In this document: positions 43,700 through 54,900 of the stretch, one piece after another | Layout of the letters: every line of letters begins with the position of its first letter | Numbering within the stretch: the first letter of the stretch is position 1 | Assembly (NCBI GenBank): GCA_002427605.1 | Contig: DIRT01000034.1 | Location: 1 to 59,853 of the forward strand | DNA: 59,853 nt | Source of the DNA: Bacteroidales bacterium UBA5429 | GTDB taxonomy: Bacteria > Bacteroidota > Bacteroidia > Bacteroidales > WCHB1-69 | Direction: 5' to 3' | The notes under the pieces: model-generated | What the model was told of the DNA's origin: nothing | Databases searched by the model: none | Seen by the model: only the letters and a program-made list of their open reading frames with translations | Position numbers and translations under genes: made by a program

Positions 43700-44695
43700 T
43701 TAGGGGACTTCAACACTATTCAGAATTTCATTGATAATATCCGATGTTGTGATATTTTCAGCTTCTGCTTCATAGGTTAATCCAATACGATGTCTCAGTA
43801 CATCATGACAAATCGCACGTACATCTTCAGGAATCACATAACCTCTTCTTTTGATAAAAGCGTATGCCTGAGCTGCCAAAGCCAGATTGATGGTAGCTCT
43901 TGGTGAAGCTCCATATTGAATCATATTTTTGAACTGCTCTAACTTATACTGTTCCGGATAACGGGTAGCAAAAACGATATCAGTAATGTAATGAGCAATC
44001 TTCTCGTCAATGTATACCTCTTTTACTATTTCCCTGGCTTTCAAGATATCATCAATCTGAAGAACAGTCTGAGTAGTTGGAAGTTTCGAATCCAGATGCT
44101 GTTTCAATATCTGTTTTTCCTCATCTTTGGATGGGTACTGAATCACAACTTTCATCATAAAACGATCGACCTGTGCTTCAGGTAGTGGATAAGTTCCTTC
44201 CTGTTCTATTGGATTTTGCGTTGCCATTACCAAGAAAGGCTCTTCTAATGGATAGGTCTGTTCTCCTATTGTAATCTGTTTTTCCTGCATTGCTTCCAAC
44301 AATGCACTTTGTACCTTAGCCGGAGCTCTATTGATCTCATCCGCCAAAATAAAATGAGCAAACACGGGTCCTTTTTTTACAATAAACTCTTCACTTTTTT
44401 GGCTGTATATCAAAGTACCAATCAAGTCGGCCGGTAATAGATCCGGAGTAAACTGGATACGACTAAATTTAGCATTGATAATATTTGCCAGCGACTTAAT
44501 TGCCAATGTTTTAGCTAATCCTGGAACTCCTTCGAGTAAAATATGGCCTTGGGTTAACAACCCGATCAGAAGACGTTCGATCATATGTTTTTGTCCCACA
44601 ATAACCCGATTCATCTCCATGTTGACCATCTCGATAAAGGCACTCTCCCTTTGGATTTTTTCATTTAATTCTCTAATATCCACTTGAGTATTCAT
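43700..44695 (-). CDS. MoxR-family AAA+ ATPase
   Basis: Chaperone-like ATPase thought to insert cofactors or assemble complexes with vWA proteins. The 331 residues hold Walker A GVPGLAKT, Walker B ILADEINRAP, sensor MATQNPIEQEG and the C-terminal lid with SPRATINLALAAQA and HRIGLTYEAEAE. It precedes the DUF58 gene by 33 bp. A TAGATTTG -7-like element lies at 44757-44764. Confidence 0.94.
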   Translation of the reverse strand: MNTQVDIRELNEKIQRESAFIEMVNMEMNRVIVGQKHMIERLLIGLLTQGHILLEGVPGLAKTLAIKSLANIINAKFSRIQFTPDLLPADLIGTLIYSQKSEEFIVKKGPVFAHFILADEINRAPAKVQSALLEAMQEKQITIGEQTYPLEEPFLVMATQNPIEQEGTYPLPEAQVDRFMMKVVIQYPSKDEEKQILKQHLDSKLPTTQTVLQIDDILKAREIVKEVYIDEKIAHYITDIVFATRYPEQYKLEQFKNMIQYGASPRATINLALAAQAYAFIKRRGYVIPEDVRAICHDVLRHRIGLTYEAEAENITTSDIINEILNSVEVP

Positions 44696-44756
44696 AATTG
44701 TTTTTAATATAATTTTCAGTCTCTGAAACGATAGAAACTCTATTTTTATTGTACCA

Positions 44757-44764
44757 CAAATCTA
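44757..44764 (-). promoter_or_regulatory. Possible promoter -7 element of moxR-DUF58
   Basis: TAGATTTG on the minus strand matches TAnnTTTG in the 80-bp gap after the dus stop. Confidence 0.45.
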
Positions 44765-44775
44765 AAAGGACAGAA

Positions 44776-45765
44776 TTAGCTCCGTTTTTTATTAGTCTGT
44801 GATTCCCATTTTTTCAATATAGTTTCGCAGGTTGCTATATCTTCAGCAGCCATTAACTGTAATTTAACGGGTTTAAAAAAAGGGATTGCTCTAAAATAGC
44901 CTGCATAATGCCTTCTCATTTCCAAAAGAGCTACTTTTTCATTTTTGTTTTGAGCCATACCTTTTAAATGTTCCAGGCAAAGCTCTATCCGCTCTGCGAG
45001 GGTGGGAGTTTGCGGGGGGATCCCCCCCATATATTTTTTTACATGATTAAAAATCCAAGGATTACCAATCGCCGCTCTTCCAATCATAATTCCATCCACA
45101 CCATACCGCTGCTTATACTCTATCGCCTTCGGACCGGAGTCAATATCTCCATTCCCAATAACGGGAATTTGAAGTCGGGGATTCTGCATTACCTCCCCTA
45201 TCAAACTCCAATCAGCTGTTCCGGAATAAAACTGAGAACGAGTTCTCCCATGAATTGTTACCCCTTGAACCCCAATATCTTGCATCCTTTCAACCACCTC
45301 TACAATGGGCTTATTAGTATGATCCCATCCCAAACGTGTTTTAATGGTTACCGGCAATTTTACATGTTTCACCACCTCTTCTGTCAGATAGACCATCTTA
45401 GGAATATCTTTCAAAATTGCTGATCCTGCTCCTTTAGAAACCACTTTTTTCACCGGACACCCCCAGTTGATATCAATAAAATCGGGAGCAGCGGATTCAG
45501 CTATTTGAGCTGCTTCAATTAATGAAGATTCATTATGACCAAAAATCTGAATTCCAATCGGACGCTCCTCCTCATTAAAATTCAATTTATCAACACTTTG
45601 CGAAACATTTCTTATGAGCGCATCTGAAGAGATAAACTCTGACACCAGGATATCAGCCCCCATTTTTTTACAGATCATCCGAAAGGTTAAATCTGTCACA
45701 GACTCCATTGGAGCTAAGAAGATAGGGAAAGGATCTCGGTCAATAATTTGTCGAAAAGTTTGCAT
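44776..45765 (-). CDS. dusB: tRNA-dihydrouridine synthase (DusB/NifR3-type)
   Basis: FMN enzyme reducing uridines in tRNA D-loops with NADPH. With the ATG at 45765 (MQTFRQIIDRDP) it has 329 residues. LAPMESVTDLTFRMI is the N-terminal barrel motif. The catalytic cysteine lies in DINWGCPVKKV, followed by TIKTRLGWD, VTIHGRTRSQFYSG and IPVIGNGDI. The open frame runs 17 codons further upstream but would cross the TACTTTTG promoter. Single gene. Confidence 0.93.
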   Translation of the reverse strand: MQTFRQIIDRDPFPIFLAPMESVTDLTFRMICKKMGADILVSEFISSDALIRNVSQSVDKLNFNEEERPIGIQIFGHNESSLIEAAQIAESAAPDFIDINWGCPVKKVVSKGAGSAILKDIPKMVYLTEEVVKHVKLPVTIKTRLGWDHTNKPIVEVVERMQDIGVQGVTIHGRTRSQFYSGTADWSLIGEVMQNPRLQIPVIGNGDIDSGPKAIEYKQRYGVDGIMIGRAAIGNPWIFNHVKKYMGGIPPQTPTLAERIELCLEHLKGMAQNKNEKVALLEMRRHYAGYFRAIPFFKPVKLQLMAAEDIATCETILKKWESQTNKKRS

Positions 45766-45781
45766 TTTTATAATTTGGCTG

Positions 45782-45789
45782 CAAAAGTA
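45782..45789 (-). promoter_or_regulatory. Promoter -7 element of dusB
   Basis: TACTTTTG on the minus strand, 17 bp before the chosen start. Confidence 0.6.
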
Positions 45790-45866
45790 GGGAAAATAAT
45801 TTTTAACACTCATCATTTTTTTATCATAAACAGAACTATAATGGTTGATTGGTACTCTTTTTTTCC

Positions 45867-45874
45867 TATCTTTG
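45867..45874 (+). promoter_or_regulatory. Promoter of the giant adhesin gene
   Basis: TATCTTTG at -7 with GTTG at 45844-45847 exactly 19 bp upstream fits the Bacteroidota TTTG-N19-TAnnTTTG arrangement. The leader is about 65 nt and AT-rich. Confidence 0.65.
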
Positions 45875-45943
45875 CAGGTTGATATACATATAATGTATAA
45901 TGTATTGAAAATTTAAATAAGTAAAAAATATAAAACATTGATT

Positions 45944-48900
45944 ATGAAAAAGTTATTACTCTCTATCTTAATGATTCTTTCTACCTTGGTTCTCCACTCT
46001 CAGTGTGCAGATTCGGTAACTGTATTCTTTGAGAACTTTGATGGACCTACTATTAAGACAAGGACTTCGACGAGCCATGGTACAGCGGACTGGAGTGTTA
46101 ATACTACACTTTACACATCTCCAAGTAAGAGTATTCACTCGCCTTTGTACCAAACTACTAACCTTCAGTCACAGCTTTATATTGATACTATTCGTTTTAT
46201 TCCCGGAAAAAATAAAATCTATTTATCTTTTAATCACATCTGTAAAATTCACCACTTAGACCAGGCATTTGTCTCATATCGTGTTTCTACCGGAGGAACA
46301 CCCGGAAGCCCCACATGGAGTTCCTGGCAAAATATGAACTTCACTGAAACTTCACTAAACTACTACGGTGAAGCTACAGCTTCAGGTGCAATTATAGCCG
46401 GAAAATTTTCTCAGAACACTTACCCTACCCTTTGGCAAAACAATAATAATAATGCTACTCCTCAGAACAGCTGGTGGAAGAGTGAATTAATTGATATTTC
46501 ACAATATATTGTTGGTTTAGGAGACGGACAATATTTTGAAATTCGTTTCTATACCAATAGAATGTTTCAAAGTCAATACATGGTACCAACGGGTTGGTTT
46601 TTGGACGACATTCGTATAGTTGCTTCCGATAAAGAGTTGGTTCCACCCAAAATTGCATTGGCACCTCCTTTGGTTCCTGCTAGTGTGAACCATATCGGAC
46701 CTTATATCGTCAAAGCCAATGTTACTGACCGTCCTGCAAATAACGTTTTGCCAGACTCGGTTAAGCTATATTACAGAGAAGATGGTGGGGCACCTATTTT
46801 GGCTCCTAAAACCCAACTTTCTGCTACACAGTACCAATGGACTATCCCGATTCAATGTAACGGGACCAACATTCAATATCAAATCACAGCTCAAGACTCT
46901 GCTTGTAACCCTGCTATACCGTTGGACGGACAATTCACTGTTAACCTAAGTACAGCCGGAACCACAACGAATGGGGTCCAAAACTTAGGAATTTATGATC
47001 CCCCATTTGCAGTAGAGGTTGGGGATCCAACACCTGTCGAGGTGATTATTAAAAACAGAACCAACAACCCAATGACCTCAGCGACGATTACATTATCACT
47101 CAACGGGGTACTTCAATCCACATACAATTGGTCATCAGTGACAGATTATCACCCAACTCGTCCATTCTGTCTTGACTTTATTGACACCGTAAATATTGGA
47201 ACTTATACCCCCGTTATGGGTTGGGATACCGTTAAAGTATGTGTTACCCATCGAAACGGAGCACCTAACAACTACGTTCCTGCATCCGCACATTGCAGCC
47301 AGTATATCAGATTTGGTTGTGCCGCTATTTTGAGCGGACCTCTCAATATCGGTGGTGCAAATGCTGATTTTAACACCCTGGAAGATTTCTTTATAACGCT
47401 TGCCAATTGCGGGATGAATGGTCCTATTATTGCAAAGTTAGCCTCCGGAACATACAGTAGCAGTCAATTCCAGTTTAACTCTCTATTCGTTGGACAATCT
47501 GCTACTAACACGATTACTTTTGAGCCCCAATCAGGAAACGCAGCAGATGTCACTATTGTTGATGACCAAAATGTGAGCGGCCGCGGTGCCATTACCATCA
47601 ATGGAACCGGTCACCTTACTTTTAATAACTTAACTATCCAAGGTAAAACAGGGGGAACCTGGTCTATGGGAGTTGTTTTTACGGGAGGAATCTGTACCAA
47701 TGTAAAAATCACTAATTGTATTATCAACATTAGCAACTCCACTACTACTTCCAATCTCTTTTCAGGTATTGCACGTATCCAGGCTGCTACCGGTTCCTCC
47801 GGGGATAATGAAATCGAAATTAGAGGAAACACCATTACCGGTGGAACATATGGTATTCACTATTTAGGAACCAGCCCAAGAACCAATAATTTGATAGCTA
47901 TTGAATCTAATACTATTGAAACCGGATATACGGGTATTTATACCATCTTCACAAACTGTCCTACATATAACAAAAACAAAATTAAACAATTGGCTACCAG
48001 TCAGCTAAGATTTACCGGGATGAATATTGAACGTTCATCTACGACAACATCCATCTCAAAAAATAAAATCTGGTCTGAGAATAACACTAATGTTGGTATA
48101 CAGCTTAACAATGTATCGAATGGTACCAATGGTGAGATTTTAGTTTCCAACAATGAGGTCAATGCCAGAGCGTTAGCCGCCAACACATACGGAATAAGCA
48201 ATACTTTATGTACAAGAATGAATTATTTGCATAACACTATCCGCCTATTCTCAACATCTACATTGGATCTGACAGCTTGTTATTATCATACTTCCGGTGC
48301 GGTTATTAACTTTTCCAACAATATTTTAGTTAATAAATGCGTATCCCTGAACAATCTAAATTATCCTATCTATTATCAAACTAATCCTAATACTTTAGTT
48401 GCTGACTACAACGTATACCACTCCAGTGGTCCTGTCGGATATTATATTGTTGCCAGAAATAACATTGAGGAATGGAAGTTTGCAATGAATAACGATAAGG
48501 ATACTGCAACAATTACAATTGATCCTCCTTTTGAAAATCTTACCACTTCTCTTAACCTTTCTGACTTCACAGGATTTGAGTGTCCTAAAAACATTTTAGT
48601 GGAAGATGATATCCGGGACTCATTGAGAAATTGTGAAGTAACACACCGTGGTTGCTACAGTACATACGTTCCTCCTAAAGACTTAGCACTTGTGGATATG
48701 ATTTCCCCTGCATTGGGAACTTGTCCTCAGGCTTCTTATCCTGTTACTCTAAAATTGTTCAATTATGGTTGTTCTACTATTAATTTTGCCAACACCCCTG
48801 CAACAGTTACTACAATTGCAACCGGTGGCTTAACACTCAACACAACCCATACCATTAACACCGGAACATTAGCTCCAAACAACTCCATGAACATTACTGT

Positions 48901-51900
48901 TAATCAAGGTTTGGCTATACCCTATAATCAAAATATTAATTTTACATTTATTGTCAATTATGCCGGAGATGAAAGAGCTCTTAATGACACTTTATCCCTT
49001 CCCTTCAGATTGGAAGTAATTGCTCCTGCAATAGCTACTTATGATGAAACATTTTCGAATGGAACCACACTAACCTGGAAAATAGAACAAATTTCCGGAG
49101 CAGGAAACTGGAGCTTCCAGGAAGGAATAAGTGAATATCCAACTATTGCACCTGTTTATGGAACCGGAAGACTCTTCTTTAACTCCAAAAACTTCTTGAC
49201 AAACACTGCTTCCAGAGCAATTATGCCTGTTATGGACTTGACCAACAGCGTCAATCCAATTTTAGAAGTTTGGTATGCACATGATAATACTGCTGCAAGT
49301 GCTGCTTATAACCAAGAAGGTGTTATTGTCAAGATCTCCACCAATGGTGGTGCTACCTGGACTGCTCTAAATCCTGAAACTCCTAACCCAACAAATACAA
49401 ACACCTCCATTTTAAAAAGAGGACAAACATCCATTACTGGCTATACACTTCCTGCTTGGGTTAAATATACTTACGATCTAAGTAATTACAACAACAACGG
49501 ATGTGTATTTATATGCCTTGAAGCCACAGGTAAAAGAGGAAACAATATCAATATTGACCGTATTAGGGTGAGAAAAATTCACACTAACGATTGCGCTGTT
49601 CAAAACATCTATACTGTTCATGAAAGACCTACCGTAGTTGAAACCTCTCCGGAAATCAAAGCTATTGTAACAAATGAAGGAAGAAATGCTCAAAATAATG
49701 TTCAGGTTACCTTAACTGTTTCGGGCGCCAACTCTTACACAGAAACTGCTACAATTGCAAACATTCCGTATAACGGACAAGGTGTTGCTACCTTTACAGG
49801 AGCACATTTGCCCAATAATGGAACAAATAACATTTCAGTTACCTGCCAAAATGATGAAAATAATGCAAACAATACTCTCAATGCGCTTCTAAACACTACA
49901 GCTAATAATATTAACTATACTGACACCACATCACATCATATCACATTTGGAAGTGTTACACCTATTAAGGCAGCGGCTAAATATAACGTTGTTGATACGG
50001 TAATTGTAACCTCCGTTAAATTCTATCCTTCCAATGCTATGGATGCAGTAGGAAAAAGAGTCAGAGCTTTTGTATCCAATGCTGAAGGAAAGATTATTAC
50101 CACTTCCGATATCACTACATTAACCAGTGAAATGATTGATAGTTGGGTTACTCTTCCTATAAACAACTATGCATTGACAAACACCTGTACAGACTTTTAT
50201 ATCGGTATTGAGACCGTTGATCCCGGACATTACTTAACCGCTCAATATGAATCGCCAACTCGTGATGAAACATTTTACTTTTTAAGTGACACTATTTATA
50301 CTCCACAAACTGTTGGTCGTTTTATGATAGGAGCCACTGTTGAAACAAAAATCGATAAAGAATTTGCTATTTTATCCTTGGTTAATCCTAAAACAGATTG
50401 TGACTTAGGTGTTGAAAAAATCAAAATCAAAATAGCTAATAATGGTCCCGTTAACATTATGCCGGGAACTACTTTACATTACTCTATCAATGGTGGAGCT
50501 CCAGTAACTGAGACTATTACTGACACCATTTTTGGAAGACAAATTAAACATTTCTCCTTCACCGATCCTTACAATTTTACCAACAATCAAATCAATATCG
50601 ATGACAATTATACTGTAAAGGTATGGGTTGATGTTGTTGACCAGGATCGCGTAAGATTTAACGACACTATTTTCAAACCTATCGTGTCCATGGGGAAAGC
50701 AAATCTTCCTATTGCTCCTGACACCATTTTGGTAAACTACTCAACTCCCGCTACTTTAACAGCACAATTACCTCCTCAAATTGACCCGGGTATCATTCAA
50801 TGGTTTACTAAAGATGAAGATAACCATTTTGTTGGACCATTATATCAAGGTCCCGGACCTTACACTACACCTAATTTAATCTACTTTGATACTACTTACT
50901 ATGTTTCAGTTGCTCCCGGAACATTATATACTCCAATCAGTGGTAATGTTGCCAATATGAATGCAGCACAGCCATTCACTTTTACTTCCGGTTATTCAAG
51001 AGGAAGGGTGCTATACAAACAAAGTGACATAGGAAATTATGGAACTATAGCTAAAATAGCTGTTAATGTTCACGGTGCAGCCAACGGTATATTGGGAGTA
51101 CCTCTTAAAATTTATATCAAACAAACCGAACTTGACACCCTTATGCCCGGTGATCCATTCGACTTTGAAAATGAAGTTGCAGATGCAACCCTTGTATTGG
51201 ATGAACAATACTTCTTCAACACTACCGGATGGGTTGAATTCCCTTTAAAAAAACCATTGAACTATTCTTCAGGAAATATTTTAATCTACACTGAGACCAA
51301 TTGTGGTGGAAACAACTGTAGCGCAGCTTCAGGAGGTAACGCTTATGCCACATTTAAAACCTCCCCGGTTCCTTACAGTGTCCAAACAAGAACTGTAAAT
51401 CAGGCACCTAACTTCCCTCCTACCTGGGGTCCAGTTACATCAAATAGAATGATTGTTAAATTCTTTATTGCTGACATGGATTGCGCCAGTGAAAAAGTTC
51501 CTGTTCAACTCCATGTTCCTGATAAACCTACTTACGACGTGCAAACTGATGCTTTAGTACATCCTATTCCTTCACCTGCAGCTACACAACAGTGTGCATT
51601 GTACCAGGAGCACATTCAAGTAGTATATACAAACCTTTTGGATATACCTATCCCCGCCAATAAAGTACAAGCTAAAGCAGGATTTAGAAATGGAACAAGC
51701 GGACCTTATACCTGGATTACACATTTAATTGATGAAGAGTTTGCTCCACTGGAATCAAAAACAGTTACTTTCACTCAAACTTATGATTTTAGTGCGCCTA
51801 CTTTGAACCGAAATATTCAATTTATTATACTGTCTGACTTAGTTGGAGAATCTATAGTATTTAGAATGAATGACACTATAAAAGGGACTATCGTTTCTAC

Positions 51901-54900
51901 CAGAACTGTAACAATTCCTGACGAACTGATATACACCGGAAACTTTACCGAAACATTCCAAATTATTCCGGGCATTCAAGGCGTTAACCAGTATGCTTTT
52001 TATGAAGATGATACAACTTCTACTACTTTACATTCAATGAATTGGGTTCCAAACTACACAACTACCAATTTATACGATACTACCGTGTATTACATGAATG
52101 CACGTACTCCTGCTTCTCCTAACTGTCCTACCAAAAAAATACCTGTTACTATTAATGTAGCTGTTCCAACTAATAATCATGACCTTCAAACCAATGAGTT
52201 GATTGATCCGATATCTTATACTTGTGGACTATTGAGTACTAATTTGACCGTGAATTATAACAACACGGATTCTGTTTTAATTCCTACAGGAACATTCAAA
52301 GTTACAGCTAAATTTACAGGAAATCATAACGTTACGGTTGTAGATACGATTACTCATAACTTTGATGCAGTTGATAGATTACCTGCAACGCAACCAACAC
52401 AAAATATAACTTTCAACAATCCTGTGACATTAGGTTCTACACTACAAAACAGAATATACAATTATTCAATTTTTACAGATCCTGTTGATCCAACTTACCA
52501 ACCTTATCGTAAAAATGATACTATTACCGGAGAATTAAGAGTCCCAGGATCTCCATTAGCACCTGCAAATTTAGTATATACCGTTCCTTACGGACAAACA
52601 CTGACTATTTCTCCTTTAACTCATAACTCTAATGCGGGTACACCACTTAACAAGGTTACATTCTATGATGCTTCCGGAAACGATCCTCTACACAGTGGAA
52701 CCAGTTATACAACTCCTAATATATATGAAGCTACACAATACAAATATGATGGTAGAATTATCTCTCCCGGATTTGAAAGTGAAGTTATAGTTGGAAATGT
52801 TGCTTCACAGAATGGTTCATTTCCTTTTGTATTTACTGCAACAGAATCACAAGGAGCTGTCTTGTATAAAAAAGATGAACTGGGAGGATATGCTGCTTTG
52901 ATCGATACCATTTCTATCTATGTTCAAAACAATATTACCGGATCTTTCCCAATTCAAATCTATTTAAAAAATGTTGATACCAACCTTCTGGCTCCGGGAC
53001 AATACAATTGGAATACACAATTACTCAATGGTGCAACCTTAGTTTATGATGGAACACCTAATTTCAGTGCAGGTTGGTTGCATATTCCTATTGAGGGTGG
53101 GTTCTACTATACCGGAAATAATTTGATGGTTTTAACCTCACATAACTGCTATGGTCAACCCAACGTTGCTGCTCTAAATATTCAACCACTCCCTACTTTT
53201 AAATATACGAGTGTCCCCAACAATACGGCAGTAATATACCGTGCCGGAGTAGCATCAACAACCCCTGTTCAATTTAGTGGCTCTAACCAAAGAATAACTA
53301 TGCGATTTGCAATGAACTACACCTGTGAATCTCCAAAAGCTAACATTACAATCAATACCAATGTGCCCGGTGTAGATCTTGATGTTACTCATATTGTAAC
53401 TCCAATTACTCCCAACAGTAACTATCCAAACAACCAAACCGTAGTGGCTACAATTAAGAATCGTGGAACAAGTAATGCGAGTGGCTTTACCGTAGGTTAT
53501 CAGTATGGTAATAATCCTCCTGTTGAACAGCAATTCTCAGGAGCTATTGCCGCAGGAGCTACTTCAAACTTTACTTTTAACACTCCGGTGGATTTAAGTG
53601 ATGTTTATTTCCCTGCCTCATTTATGGTTTATGTAAGACACAATAATGATCCTTTCAAAGGCAATGACACCCTAAGAATCAAGTTGAGACAAATTGACCC
53701 CTGTGATCCTATGGTTATGATTGGATCACGTAATGAATCCGGTGCTCACATCAGTAAATTCAAATTGGGTGGTATTGATCATGGACCAGGTACACCTATC
53801 TTTAACTGTCCTGTAAATATTACAGGTACCGGTCAATATTCTGATTTTACAGAAACAGTTCCACCCGGACAACTTGTAAGAGGACAAGTCTTCCCTATTA
53901 CTATTGTTAACTCATTTTCTACCAGCAGTGGTGTAAATCTATACAAATATGTATTTCTTGATATGAACAAGGATAACCAATTTACAGTGGATGAGCTCAT
54001 TTTCTCAGCATTGAACGTTCCGGCTCCAAATCAAGCAAATCAAGGTAATGCAACAACAACCGGATTTACAGAAGAGATTAAAATCAACTCTCAAACCGGC
54101 TTAACAAGATTAAGAGTTATTACTTCAAATCAAAACTTATCACTTTCTATGGCGCCTTGTGCTGCATTCCCGGCAGGTGAAGTTGAAGACTATGCTATTG
54201 AGATTTTAGATCCATACGACATAGATCCCGGAGTTACTCACGTTCTTCACCCAGTTGGAAATGTATGTGCCGATGCCGGAGCAAAAGTTAAACTGTTGGT
54301 TAAAAACTTTGGAGCTAATACGATTACATTTACTGAAGAAAATCCACTTAATATCTCGGCAACAGTGAGTGGACCGGTTAATGGAACATATAACAATGTG
54401 ATCACTTCCGGAACTCTAAACCAATGGGAAACTATGGTTGTAACCATTCATAACGTGGATTTAAGTATGATCGGAAATTATGTAGTGGATGCAATCGTTG
54501 AATATGACGATGATGAATTCACTATTAATAATGTGGCAAGTTCAATTGCTACTGTTACATCAACTACAGTTCATCAATTGCCACTATCTATTAATTTTGA
54601 TGCTGATGACTACCTCCCCGGTGAGGAGAATCCATTCCCACCATTCTGGACTGCTACCAGTACACATGCTAATATGAAGTGGGATGTAGACTCGCTGGGA
54701 ACTCCAAACTTCCCACAAGCAGGACCGCTCTATGACCACACTTTCCGTAATCACTTCTTACGTGATGAAGGACAATATGCTGTAGTTTCAGCACCTGCAA
54801 ATACAAGTTCTAGTGCAGTAGCTACTCTTTCAACTCAATGTATCAATTTCCACTATAATAACGGATACCCAAGTGAAAGTGATTACTGGCAACATATCTT

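Noticed and set aside
42791..44695. MoxR/vWA pair as a ternary anti-phage system
   Set aside because: DUF58-type partners are the ordinary housekeeping arrangement in this phylum, and no effector gene or other defence gene lies beside them.
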